64,000 nucleotides of DNA from NCBI GenBank assembly GCA_030544215.1, contig JARZZO010000001.1:71326456-71390455 (forward strand), written 5' to 3'. Position 1 is the stretch's first letter. Each line of letters begins with the position of its first letter. Both the position numbers and the translations under genes were made by a program. Shown one piece after another: positions 1 to 12,184 of this stretch. This DNA is from Zantedeschia hybrid cultivar (Eukaryota; Streptophyta; Magnoliopsida; Alismatales; Araceae). The notes beneath the pieces are model-generated. The model saw nothing but the letters and a program-made list of their open reading frames with translations, ran no database searches and was not told where the DNA came from.

Positions 1-120
1 ACTTGTTGCACTGCCATTAGTTGATTTGGAATGGGCCACCATATCTCACTCTATCGCATGTACACATAGTTTATTGTCTGTATTAAATGTATTTTGACCA
101 GAAAAATTAAAAAAAAAAAA

Positions 121-208
121 ATTATGTTCTCGAGAACGTCAAAATGCTCTCGAAAACTTCCTGATGCTCTCGAGCTCTCGAGAGTGTCCTGACGCTATCG
201 AGAGCATT
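121..208. repeat. Cluster of imperfect CTCTCGAGAG palindromes (copy 1)
   Basis: About every 20 bases there is a variant of the palindrome CTCTCGAGAG (forms such as GTTCTCGAGAAC, TGCTCTCGAAAA and CTATCGAGAGC), at least five in 90 bases, bounded by A/T homopolymers. A second cluster lies at 34741-34904 and shares the stretch TGCTCTCGAGAGTGTC when read on the opposite strand. No coding potential is seen. It may be the interior of an unnamed transposable element. Confidence 0.6.
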
Positions 209-811
209 TTTTTTCTATTTTTCTGACGTTGGGATTCATTTAATGCAAGCATCAAGTCACGTGCACGGTATCCCGCAACAGAATGGAAAAAGACGGCCCG
301 TTCCAGTTCAGTTAGTGGCGATGTGACAAGTTATTCTATATGTTGTGATTTCGTGAGGTCATCTAATTAGTAGATCAAATGATGTGCCATATTTAAGGTA
401 TAATGCAATATTCGGGGAGAATTCTAACAAATATTACTCCTCGTAAAAATGAAATGTAAAATTGATCTCGACCCTCAATGCTCATTATTAGAAGAGAAAT
501 ACTTATTGTAATATCATCTAAACTATCGTCACGTAAAGGAAAAATGTACTTTTTATATGGATTATTATTAAAATTAAAGTTATTTATTTTTATGTTAAAA
601 CTTAGGTATGTCATTGAAACTATAATGGTGCGCAGAAAAATCATAAAATAATCATTTTGCAGAATTTGGAACACTATTATTCTAAAAAAAATTCCTTATA
701 CATCATTACCATTTCATGATATTATATTAAGTTTACGCAAAGAATTGATAAATTCATAATTTTTATGTTAAGAATAATTTGCGTAAAAAATTCAGAAAAA
801 GGAGTTGGCAC

Positions 812-910
812 GGCCCATTCGCGCCTACAACCACGGCATGGGAACGAACGAGAAATGTGGGCTTCGCTCCATACTCGTGCGGGGCCCACTCAATCACAAC
901 TATATATAAA
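812..910 (+). promoter_or_regulatory. Promoter with site II motifs and TATA box
   Basis: A strong TATA box (TATATATAAA) lies at 901-910. Upstream are GGCCCA motifs at 812-817 and 883-888 and a TGGGCT at about 858-863. These TGGGCY (site II) elements are known from promoters of plant ribosomal and mitochondrial protein genes, bound by TCP factors. The DNA becomes abruptly GC-rich here compared with the AT-rich flanks. Transcription would start near 930-940 on the plus strand. Confidence 0.6.
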
Positions 911-1026
911 GGGCCTCCTCGTCGTCGTCTTCGCTGTGCGAGTGGCGTATCAGTTCGCTTGGAGCTGGAGGACTCTCTCAACTTCTTCTCCGATAATCTT
1001 TCCAAGAAGAGCATACGGCAGCGCCG

Positions 1027-1137
1027 ATGTGGCGGAGGGCGGCGGCGTGGCAGCTCCACACCCACGCCTCTTGCTGGCGATCCCATTTTCGTATAATAAG
1101 GCACCATCAATATCCTTTAACCCTTCCTCCGATATAA
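1027..1137 (+). pseudogene. Orphan first exon, mitochondrial presequence-like peptide
   Basis: The first ATG after the TATA box opens a 36-codon frame beginning MWRRAAAWQLHTHASCWR. It is rich in Arg, Ala and Trp and has no acidic residue, as in mitochondrial targeting sequences. No convincing donor site follows and no later exon is seen before the actin gene, so this looks like a truncated or duplicated gene start. The site II promoter would fit a nuclear gene for a mitochondrial protein. The parent gene is not recognised. It could also be a short non-coding transcript or a true first exon with a very distant second exon. Confidence 0.35.
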
Positions 1138-1524
1138 GAAATTCCCACCTAGAGCTTATATTGGAAGTTCAGAGATCACATAATTGACACTTCCATATTT
1201 TAGTATATTTTTCGTGTAGTAATTGCATTAAGTCATCGAAAGTCTAAAAATGTTTTTAATTGAAAGTTGTGTTGACCACACCTTGAGTGACATAAGATGA
1301 ATCTACAAAACATGATTCAGGTTTGATAGAGTAGGCTGACGCATGTTGTCTAGACTTTACAGCATATTTTTTTGTATTTTATGTTAGGCTCCTCAGATCA
1401 TTATGTTCACATATGTGGTAACACAATGTACTGGGTATACCTCCATGCTTCTATTTTTTAATGTTCTTATCCTTTTTCCTTTTTTTTTCTCAACCTCACT
1501 GGTCTACTTTTAATCTCACTTTTA

Positions 1525-1809
1525 GGCCGTGTTTTCTATTTGGAAGTACTTTTGTGTTTCCATTTAGTTATTTTTTATGGAAGCCATTGGATCTTGAAAG
1601 CCATTTATGTGGTATTTTACTTGTGTTTTAGCTTCCAACTAAAAGCTTCAAGGGAGAGCTTTCAAGATTGGAGAAAAAGTGAAGTTGTTATTAAAGAGTT
1701 GACTTTTGTAACAAATCAAAATTAGTTATGATCTCTCTCCCTCAACTCATTTTATGTAAGAAGTAGAAACCAAAAGTAACTTTCAAGTATAAATTTACCA
1801 AACACGTCC
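1525..1809. mobile_element. Tourist/PIF-Harbinger-like MITE
   Basis: The ends GGCCGTGTTT and AAACACGTCC form an imperfect terminal inverted repeat (9 of 10 matching) immediately flanked on both sides by TTA, the usual 3-bp target duplication of the PIF/Harbinger superfamily. The complementarity continues loosely inward (GGAAGTAC near the left end, AAAGTAACTTTC near the right). At 285 bp with no coding capacity it fits a MITE. Confidence 0.6.
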
Positions 1810-2191
1810 TTAGCCTTGAAAATGATTGACAACATTTTTACACCTTTTTCCTTAAAGAGTTATCATTATGAAGTTACTATTTGTTATCTTCATTCGGATC
1901 ATATATTAGTTGCACTCATGTTAAAAGGAGTACACTTTTATGAAATTGAAATGATAACTTCTAAACTTTGTTTTCTGGATCAGAGTGTGCCCTCTCTTAC
2001 ATAGGACATAGATGAATTAGTCATTTTATCAGCAAAAGTAAGTGGGATCTACATTCATCTATGCTTTATGTGCAAGTGGGAGATGATCTCATGTACATGA
2101 AACTGAATGGGTCAGCATGTATTCACTTACTAACGGTTAAATGAGGCATCACCTGGAGCAAAAGTCCTGCATCAATTTTCAGAATCCTGTC

Positions 2192-2571
2192 CATGAAGTG
2201 AAGCTTAATAGTGAGTGTCACTTTTGTTACATGGCCACATCATCACAGTGCAATAGTATGAGTTGAGTTCTAATGATAGAACTTCTTATACAGTAAATAT
2301 ATCTTTCATATTATATTTGTTTATTAAAATTCCTTATACCATATTACAAAAATAACGAGTGTCTTCGCTTGATGTGAGAGATTTATCGGAGTCTATTCAA
2401 GAAAGGTCTAGATATGTAAGATTAGATTATTATATTATGTAACTTAAAAATAAAAAATTAATGTGTCGATCCATGACTAGGGTGTTTGATTGTACTATTT
2501 GCCCTATCGCAAGTGTCATACCATGAAGTGAAGCCCAACAATGAGTGTCACTTTTTATCACGTAGTCATAA
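2192..2571. repeat. Dispersed direct repeat pair
   Basis: Two related ~50-bp blocks lie at 2192-2242 and 2521-2571. Both begin CCATGAAGTGAAGC, followed by a variable part and GAGTGTCACTTTT. The spacing of about 330 bp suggests a degenerate small LTR-like or duplicated element, but no clear ends were found. Confidence 0.4.
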
Positions 2572-2829
2572 TGTTATGACTGATCGCTTATGATGCGCAC
2601 CGTTAAACACTTACGGTGAAAAATATAAAATAAAATTGGACTCGCAACAAAATTAGAGAATATAGTACAATAGCGAGATCGGGTCTAATCCACAGAGAGG
2701 CAAATGAAGTTTGAATTAAATCTCTTTGGCTTGGGCAATGATTTGATGAGTTGGAGAAACTCTGAAACTATTGACACAAAGCTATGCAACTAAATACATA
2801 AAATGACAAGATTATGACCATAAACCGAA

Positions 2830-2951
2830 GATAGAATCATAGATTAACTTCTAAACAACTAAAGCAACAAGCTAACAATGTTAAAACAAAGATAGAATCC
2901 TAGATTAACTTCTAAACAACTCAAGCAATAAGCTAACGATGTTAAAGTAAA
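2830..2951. repeat. Two-copy tandem repeat, period 61 bp
   Basis: The block starting GATAGAATCATAGATTAAC is repeated 61 bases later with a few substitutions, including the part ACTTCTAAACAACT. It lies in an AT-rich non-coding tract that resembles decayed retrotransposon LTR sequence. No coding signal is present. Confidence 0.55.
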
Positions 2952-5900
2952 AATCTAAATACATAAAATGATGAATCTTGAACTAAACCTAAACTAAGAA
3001 ATCACACACAAATTAATGCTTACTATCTATGCTAAAAAAGTGACATTAAGAGAGAGAGAGGTGGAGAAAGAGATAGAGAGGGGATTATCACAATACGCCT
3101 CTAACGGAACCCTCAGAGGGTAGGTAGGACCCTTCCCACCTTTTCCCTCTGAAACCTTCACAAATTTCTCTAGTGGATCCCTCATCCGGCGGCCAATGGT
3201 GAGCTCCGTTGATGGCATTGTTAGGAAGGGGGGAGTCCCACCTGGCAGCCCCCTACCTCCCCCCTTCCCCATCCTTCCTTTGTTTTCCAGTCGTCTCCTC
3301 CTCTTCTAGTCAGTATTGTTTCCACCAGGTTCGTAGGTTTCTGGACAGAAGAATAGGCTTCAAGAATTTTTGCAGAATTTTCAGATGAATAATCAGATTT
3401 TTCAGACATTAAACTTAATTTTTAGCACTAAAAATTCAATAATTAGGTCTAAAAATAGCAAATATATTAAAAAACAAATAAACTTGGCAAACATGACAAA
3501 TAAGTCAAATAAAACGTGTGGATAAAGTTTCATACAATTTGATCATTAAATGAATGATTTAGAATATTAAGTAGCATATGAAGAATTTGAGTGAATTTTG
3601 ATCTATTGAATAAATAGCAGAATAATAATAAAATAAAATTTTAAAAATTATAAAATTTTGCAGGCAATTATATTCCAGCATGACAAAGTTGTTTTCAATA
3701 TTTAGTTGATTTGGACAAGTGTTCATGGAATTATAGCCAATCAAAGTTCATTCAAAAGTTTGAAGTGTTACTAATCTAGATAAACTATAAATGTTGACAA
3801 AATATTTATGAAATAAATAATAAATAAATTTAAAAAATATAAAATTTTATGAGCAAAAAGTGGACGTCTAGATCAAGGTTTGGTCAAAATTTCAGGTCAA
3901 TCCGACATCAGATGAGTGGGAACGGATATCAGGAAGTTTGGCAGGAAAGCAAATGCTGAACCGGTGCATTGTTACAATAAGTCGACCGACTTTGTCATAT
4001 AGGTCAACTGATTCTGGCTAGAACATGTTAAAATATGGAGTTTTCAATGGTTTATGATCTCTTCTTCGAGTCTGATGGTTCTTAATCAAATTCAATGATG
4101 CTATTAATATATTTAAACTTTAAAAATCTTGAAAACACTCAAATTTTTGTATAATAAAAAGTATTCATATGATGAGTTATCATAGTCTATCTCTTGAAGG
4201 GAGAACAAACTAAGAATAATCTCCTTCTAATGCTTCCCTTAAACTCTAACCATGAAAACCTCTTGCTCCAAAAATTCTTCTACGTCTTCTAATCATCTAA
4301 GTACACAATTTATCCTTTAGAATCAACTCTAAAAAAAATAAACTAAAAATTCTTCTAGTTCTTGATGAAGGACACATGTTACTTAGTCTAAAATTGAGGA
4401 TGCATGAAAGGAGATCCAAGCACAACCTTAGGCCTTATTTATGGTCCATTCCCTTTCTAATACAACTCTTAACACGTCCTCTGTCTAATAGAGGAAAACT
4501 TTAACTTCACTTGATTTAATCTCCAAATCAAAGTCTTCCTAATGCAAGTAGGAACCAGTTTTTGCGCTCAAGTATTTTCTAATCTAAAACTCTTCAAATT
4601 CGACTTACTTCCTGTCAGATTTAGTAAAAACTATCTTCTACAAAGTTGTACAGCTTAATTTCTTCTTTCCAACGATATTGAGATCACAATTTTTTTGTCA
4701 ATTGAGCGAAAAGATATTACTGATTTATAGAGCTGCTGTCGCACAACTCTGAACTCAAAATTTGACTAAGTGTTAGAACCTAATCTAGTTCTTCTTAAAA
4801 TACTAATGAGCTTAATGGGCCTAATTATTATTATAATGAGTTCTTCATACTAAATTCATTAATTAAAGAAATAATTCACTACAATCAAGTCTAATTACTT
4901 ATAGCCCATTAATTAATTAAATTAGACTTAATTAAACATAGCCCATTAGCTAGTTATAGTAGATTTAAGTTCTAGGACATAACAACATCATCGAGTGATA
5001 GGCTATTCAGTGCCTTATAGTGTATCTCACTTTTATTAGATATGGACTAAATATAAACTTCCAATTCTTAAAAGGATAACAAAATTCTACTTTAAAATAG
5101 TTGGCGTGAAGCCATATAAATGCAGATTTAACCTACCTTTAAGAATTAATAATGAAGCACATGTAAAACTTAACAATATGTGTATATTTATAATGGAAAG
5201 TGTATTTTCATTAAATGGTTTATCAATCCTAACATTTAAGTGGGAGCACATTAAGATTTAGAGAATCTCATCTCTTGAATGAGCTTTATGCTAGGATTCA
5301 ACAATAATGTTTATACATCTTAGAAAAAGAGGTCTAAAGATCTAACACATGTGGCACAAAGGTGCTGTCACATCCTAATGGCAAGAGAGTGTGTATCTAT
5401 TGATATGCATGCGAGACCATTTACGAAAGAGAGGTTAACCTAAGTTCAAAAAAGAGAGAGGTTAACCTCTCACTAACCATTTTTAGATTTCATTTCAGAT
5501 GTTCCCCTTAATGAAGGCTTCATATGAAAACACTTATAGGCAGATTTTGCACCCACAAATTCTGTAAAAAATAATAATAATAAAGAATCTTTTTCCAATA
5601 AAAAAAGAAGTTGAGATTTAAGAAGAAATGAGTTATGACTACTAGATAGAAAGAAGGGCCCTATCTGGAATCTCATGTTATCTTAAAAAATAAAGACGAC
5701 ACTAGTATCCACTATTAAAGCATTTAATAATGTCTCATTTTGCAAGTTTGCCCAAAGTAATAGACTCGTATCTCTTCTTCTTTTCGAAATGGTTGGACAA
5801 AATGATAGCTAACGCTGTGTACTTAATTTTCTACATCGCTTATTAATTCTCACATGTCAAACCTCACTAGATACTAGCGAGAATTCAAGTTTAAAAAATG

Positions 5901-6700
5901 CTGATGTTATCATCGCTTAAATTTAGATTTCTAATAGATATTTTTTAAAATTAAAAAATCTTAAATATTTTTAAGAAAATTAAAATTAATTATAAGAGTT
6001 TTAGCAAATAACTCCTAAAAGATTCATAATCTTCTACATGATTCATATTTGCATGTAACTTCCTTAACTATGTTGGTGTTTACATATAACCCCCCTAATC
6101 ATGTGGATATATTTTGAATTTCACCTGGATTAAAATATTGTTAGCTAATATAGAATATGTAAAAAATATTAAATAAAATATGAATAATATCATCAGTTAA
6201 AATACAAATATTTCACGAGAAAAATCTCATTGATATCTAACCGTGAGCCATGAGAAAAATTGCATAGACATTTGCTCGTAAGCTTGTTGTAATTCAACTT
6301 TACAAATATATTTCTTATAAAAAAATATTTAAAATATATGTTATAAATAGAAACAATTTTATAAGTATATTTAGCATGAAAATTTTTATTTAAAAATATG
6401 TGTTGTAAATAAAAATAATTTTTTGATATTAAATATATACAACAAACTTGCAAATAGATGTCTATGTAATTTTGTTACGAGGTATTTATATTTTAATTGA
6501 AGATATTATTCATATTTTATTTAATATGTTTTATGTATGTGATATATAGAACAATACTAACAAGTGAAATCTAAAACAAACCATATCGTTTAAGAAGGGT
6601 ATATGCAAATATCACCATATTTGTAAATATTCTTTAACTTTAAATAAGAGTAAGATTATATATATATTTTTACTAAGTGGAGTAACAGTGTAGAAATTTT
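2952..6700. other. AT-rich intergenic tract without a supported gene
   Basis: Only short open frames in AT-rich DNA are present, with no recognisable protein motif or consistent splice pattern. A GA-rich and then GC-richer patch lies at 3050-3300. Nothing further can be supported. Confidence 0.6.
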
Positions 6701-7040
6701 CAAAATCATTCAGATTAGAAGAATTATTATCATACAGATTCTGAAAAAAAAACTGTGCCTTCTCTCTCCCATGTGACATGTCAACATGTCATGTGTCATC
6801 TGTCCTGAATTCCATTGATGACAGACTGGCAGTTCATGTGCTGTCCATCCATGTCCACCATTCCAACCCCCACCTTCTCTCTCTCTCTCTCCCCCTACAT
6901 CAATTGGTGTGTGCCAAAATAGAGGGGAGGCCGACCAACCCAGACCAGCATCTCATCCAGGTGGTACAGACAAGAGGGGGACCTTTCGGTGCCACAGGCC
7001 AGTATTGACCGATTCATCAGGGTGGGTAAACGCCGAAAGC

Positions 7041-8090
7041 CTCTCCCTTTTAAGCGCCAGCCCACCCTCCCACGCGGGCGGGTACCCTCTTCTCCCCTCC
7101 TCTCTCCTTCCTGCCACCAATCCCTTCCCTTTCCAACCGTCGTCAGTGGGAAGAGGAGAGAGGGGGAGGAACCGGGGGGAGACCCACCGATCGATTCAGC
7201 AGTTTCAGGGTTCTCCGAGGTACCCACCATTCTTTCTCTGCTTCTCGTCCACAGAAGAAATTTGCCTCCTTTCCGTGCCCGCATTGTCCTCCCGGCCGGT
7301 CCGGCAATCCGTTTTGCATAGTTGCATCTGGGTTTTTCTGTTCTTCAGACACGAGTCACGTTCGTTGGAAAGCCGTGCCCTTTTTGGATATTGGTGGCTG
7401 GTTAGATTTCTGCGCGGAGGATTACGCATTTGCCTTCTTTTTCTTGGTAGATCTTAAAATTTTGGGTTGATTCAGAAAAAAAAAAAAAAAAAGTTTCTTT
7501 AGGCATTGGCCTTCCACGTCTCAATTTATGTTTTCGTCGGAATTTCTTCCCACCATTGAATGGTTTATTTATTTTTTTGAGTGTCATGAATTTATCCTGT
7601 TGTCGTGTCTGCTTGTCTAAGCTCTTCGCTGTCATGATCCCTTGACAAAGTGTATCTAGATATGGGCCTAGCATCAAACCCAAACATATGCATGTTTATC
7701 TACATCTGGTGTTGTTACTGGATATAAATAAGTAGGCTTGGGATTAGCCTAGCATCTTGGCATGAATGGTTCCAATGGGTGCTTTCATTTTCTGGATTAT
7801 TTCTTTTGAATATATACTATATGTCAGGATTATATATTTCAGGACTATGTTCAAATTGAAACTCAAAACAAGGTTCATTTCTAATGCATGATGGTTTTTC
7901 ATATTATTTCCTTTGAGTGGATTTCAGAATTATATACAGAAAAAGAAAACAAAATGATTTTTTTTAATGCATGTTGATTATCTTTGATCTGCAATTCAAA
8001 GACTGGCACTGCTGTGCTTGGTCATTCTTCCTTTCTACTTGCTGATCATTCTGCAACTGATAATAAAGCCTTTTTCAGCAGGTATAGACG
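7041..8090 (+). promoter_or_regulatory. Actin 5' leader exon and leader intron
   Basis: A CT-rich, GC-richer leader precedes a donor at GAG|GTACCC (intron starts 7220). The leader intron ends at a pyrimidine-rich acceptor at 8078 or 8081, about 10 bases before the start codon. A leader intron just before the ATG is typical of plant actin genes and often raises expression. A weak TATA-like TTTTAAGC lies at 7047-7054, and a CT-dinucleotide run at 6874-6892 lies further upstream. Confidence 0.65.
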
Positions 8091-8458
8091 ATGGCGGATG
8101 CCGAGGATGTTCAACCCCTTGTATGTGACAATGGAACTGGAATGGTCAAGGTATGAGTCTGGACTGCATTTTAGGAACAGAGTTAAATTGATTTCACCTG
8201 GACTGTTTGAAGTCGATTCTTAATTTCTACAGCTAAACACAGCTGTTATTGAGGAGACTGGAGACATTATCCAAATAACTGCCATCTTATAAGTTTAAAA
8301 CATGCGTCATTGCCTTTTTTTGTGCATTTTAATTTTACCTACATTTATTTGTTTTATGCCATTATAGCGATTGACGCATCCGGATCTTACTCTGTTAGGC
8401 TGGATTTGCTGGAGATGATGCACCTAGGGCTGTCTTTCCTAGCATAGTGGGGCGTCCT

Positions 8459-8490
<32 letters not shown>

Positions 8491-10754
8491 GAAAGATGCA
8501 TATGTTGGGGATGAGGCACAATCAAAACGTGGTATTTTAACTCTTAAGTACCCAATTGAACACGGTATCGTAAGTAATTGGGATGATATGGAAAAGATCT
8601 GGCACCATACCTTTTACAATGAGCTTCGAGTTGCTCCAGAAGAGCACCCAGTTCTACTCACTGAGGCACCCCTCAACCCCAAAGCTAATCGTGAGAAGAT
8701 GACACAAATTATGTTTGAGACTTTCAACACCCCTGCCATGTATGTTGCCATCCAGGCTGTTCTATCCCTCTACGCTAGTGGGCGCACAACTGGTAAGCAA
8801 GCTTTCCAAATAAGCAAAATGGATAGGGCCAATAATTTGTAAATTTGTTTACATATTGAGCTTCATTCTCTTGATTACGTTCTTCCCTCTTCACGTTTTT
8901 CAAACTTGCAATTAATATTACGTGGAGACTATATGCATTAATGTTATCTTCCAGTTCCCTTCAGGAAAGTACATCCAAAAACATAGTTTACTTAGAAGAC
9001 AGAATGAAAGACTTGGTTTAGAATAACTAATGAGATCGAAGTTTCCAATTTACTGTACCTTATGATGGCTGAATATCTTAAGTGAGTATTCAACTAAATA
9101 TAAAGAAATTCAAAAGCATCACTCTTATACTTCGTCTATCATTTGGTGATGGTTCATAGAGAAAGGTTTCTCGAAAATTCAAGAAGTAGAAGCTGGAAGC
9201 AAATTATGATACAAATGAGAAATAGAATTTACCTGATGCAATTTTCATTATGTCAAAGATATGTGGAATACTTCAGGAATCAGAAACTTAAGCTCAGTAA
9301 TTGTTCCAGAAGTAAAATCCTATTTATCATCCCACATGCGATATGCTGGAGCATTTGATGGAATGCAATGATAACAGCTTTTGGGGAAGCAGATCTTATG
9401 TAGATAATATTTGTATTTGAGCTTTGAATTTTCTGTATTTCTGGAGTAGGTTCATCCTTTTGGATTTCTGCTGATAGTTGGAGAGAAGTGAGGTACCTAC
9501 TGTAACTCCTCTAATGTTTGTTTGTTAGTGTGGTGTGGGTGAGGAACCTCTCCTCTCTCATCTTGATTGTGCTCCCTTTATTTATCTTAAAACAAAATTG
9601 GTGGTGCAATCCATTTCTTTTGAGAAACAAAGCAATTTACCTGATGCAAGGAATGAAAGGAAACAGTAGTCAAAAGCTGATAATTTTACAAATTATATAG
9701 TTTAGGAGACAATTTTGTGCGTCCATATATTATCAGAAATCTCTGTTGATTGTCAGATTTGGTTATCTCAGGTGGACTCCCTTGGGGGTGCTCTCTGATC
9801 ATTTTTTAGGCATTGGGTCATAGTTTTACTCCAAGGTTCTATAGTATTAATTGAACATAAAACCCAATCTGTGCTTCTGGTTGTGGAGGATTCCTGTTTT
9901 GTGCTTTATTCTGATGAACTGTTTAAGTTTGTAAATTGACATTGGTTGTGTATATCTGATTACATGATTTTGTATTTTTCCACAGGTATCGTGCTCGACT
10001 CTGGGGATGGTGTCAGCCATACAGTTCCCATCTATGAGGGATATGCCCTTCCACATGCAATCCTTCGTCTTGATCTGGCAGGCCGCGATCTGACAGATGC
10101 ACTCATGAAGATCCTAACAGAGCGTGGTTATTCATTCACCACCACAGCTGAACGTGAAATTGTAAGAGATATAAAAGAGAAACTAGCATATATTGCTCTT
10201 GACTACGAGCAAGAGCTGGAGGGTGCTAAGACTAGCTCATCTGTTGAAAAGAGCTATGAGCTGCCAGATGGCCAGGTCATTACAATTGGTGCAGAGCGTT
10301 TCCGCTGTCCTGAGGTTCTGTTTCAGCCAGCAATGATTGGGATGGAGGCTGCAGGCATACATGAGACCACATACAATTCCATCATGAAGTGTGATGTGGA
10401 TATAAGGAAAGATTTGTATGGAAATATTGTCTTAAGTGGTGGATCAACCATGTTCCCAGGTATAGCTGACAGAATGAGCAAGGAGATCACAGCATTGGCA
10501 CCTAGCAGCATGAAGATTAAAGTGGTGGCACCCCCAGAGAGGAAGTACAGTGTTTGGATTGGAGGCTCGATTTTGGCATCTCTGAGCACTTTTCAGCAGG
10601 TTTGTGGTACAAATGAAACTGTATTTCTCCCCAATACTTGTTTCCTTCCAATCCTTTAATGTTTATAATTGGTGCTGCATCATTACAGATGTGGATTTCA
10701 AAGGCGGAGTACGATGAATCTGGCCCATCAATTGTGCACAGGAAATGCTTCTGA
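8091..10754 (+). CDS. Actin
   Basis: Actin is the cytoskeletal ATPase that polymerises into microfilaments. Four coding exons join without a break: 8091-8150, 8399-8792, 9986-10599 and 10689-10754 (60, 394, 614 and 66 nt), giving 377 residues, the normal plant actin length. The exon sizes match the conserved plant actin structure. The protein starts [20 protein letters not shown], carries the phosphate-binding loops DNGTG and LDSGDG and the segment [16 protein letters not shown], and ends in [10 protein letters not shown], the usual vegetative-type C-terminus. All introns are GT-AG. No broken frame or unusual residue was seen. The exact isoform cannot be named without a phylogeny. Confidence 0.97.
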
Positions 10755-12090
10755 TGCAACCAGTAGAAGGAAGACCATTTCATGAGATGTGTTTCCTTTA
10801 CCTTTTAGTTTGCGCGAGTGATGACCTAAATGAGAAAGGGCAAGCTTTTTTCTTAGGAAATTGTTGCCCAATTTTTAATGTTATTTTTCTGGTGAGGGCC
10901 ATGGGTCTGCATACATCTTAGCTTCTCTACCTTTCTTATGTGGAGATCTAACGGAAACCAATAAGAATTGAAAAATAACTAGTTCCATGGTTTGCATTTG
11001 TACTAAAGCAATTCTTCATTAAGGTGGAATCATTCACTTGTTTTTCTACTCCTAGCTTGTGGAGTTTCTGTGTTATGACGGATGCCTGTTTGTGTTATTT
11101 TGTCTTCATTTCTCTACCTATATATTAGCTTGAAAACCCTGTGTTGACACTTGCATACTCTGTAGCTGGCTGAGGAACGAGATATACATGGACCCCCTCT
11201 TGCGGATATAACTCCTCACCGAATATGTTAAACTTGGCCAAGCAAGTTGCACGAGCATTTTGCTTGCAAGCAAACAAGGTCTTTACCCGTTAATCAGAAC
11301 TTCACATGGTGGATTCCCTTCACGATGTCTTGAACAAGAGGATGAATCCCAGTGGAGGGGGTGAACCCCCATAAAAACCCATATAGCATAATTTTGTTGG
11401 CTTAAATGGCAAACTTGTTAGTGCAGATTATATCTGGAAACTCTGCAATGAATCCACCTCCTAACCCAGGCATTGTAGAGTATTTTGCTATTTAAGGGCT
11501 GTGTGGATTGCCGCAAAATGGTAAAATCCAAGTATGTAGATGAATCATGGGATCTTTTTATTATTATTATTTTGGGCCATTTTAATTTATTAGCAATAGA
11601 ACTCTTAAAAGTGTAATATTTTTTAAAGATATCTGCGTGAATAACCCCGATAATTTTTTGCTTACATGAAAATACCTCTTGAAATCATTATGCCATGAAT
11701 AGCCTCCTCAGAGAGAAGTGTCATGATTCTCATGAATACCCTCCTTATAGTAGTATAGATTACATATATGCCTCTCGCACAACATCAGAACGGATAAGCA
11801 TGATATGTTCGTCCTCTAAGGAGGGTATTCTTCACATAATGTTCTTCTTAAGATATGTAAATAAAACCTTGTCCTAGTTATCTGAGCAAAAATCACTGCC
11901 TTTTCTTGAAGTAAAATGAGGGAACAAGGTAGCCTTTCTTTTTCTTATTATAAACTCTCCCCTGTTGTACTGTGGAAAGTAGTGATTTTACATCAATCCG
12001 AACAGCCTTTTATTACCGTCGAACACTATGCTGTCGGCTACGTTCGTTCTGCATTATTCTAGCTGTGATCTTGTCTTTTTGAGGACGTTG
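10755..12090. other. Actin 3' region and intergenic spacer
   Basis: The first few hundred bases are T-rich and probably hold the actin 3' UTR. No other gene, RNA or repeat is supported in this stretch. Confidence 0.5.
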
Positions 12091-12097
12091 CTACAGC

Positions 12098-12184
12098 ATG
12101 GAGTCCTCTCAATGGGATGCTAATATTACTGTTCGTTTCGGCATCGAGGGAGAAGAAGAAGAGGTGGTGGACGACGAGATAAAG
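12098..12184 (+). other. Isolated exon-like segment
   Basis: An ATG opens 29 codons, starting MESSQWDANITVRFG and followed by an acidic run EGEEEEVVDDE, and ends exactly at an AAG|GTATGA donor-like site. Composition is more gene-like than the flanks. No downstream exon or homologous family is recognised, so it may be a relic first exon or chance. Confidence 0.2.

Noticed and set aside
763..1110. Minus-strand frame of 115 codons and two overlapping plus-strand frames
   Set aside because: They run through the TATA box and leader of the orphan promoter; Arg/Pro-rich composition comes from GC-rich leader DNA and no family is recognised.
6895..7457. Several overlapping frames of 70-180 codons on both strands
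   Set aside because: They lie in the CT-rich actin leader and leader intron; the actin gene explains this region.
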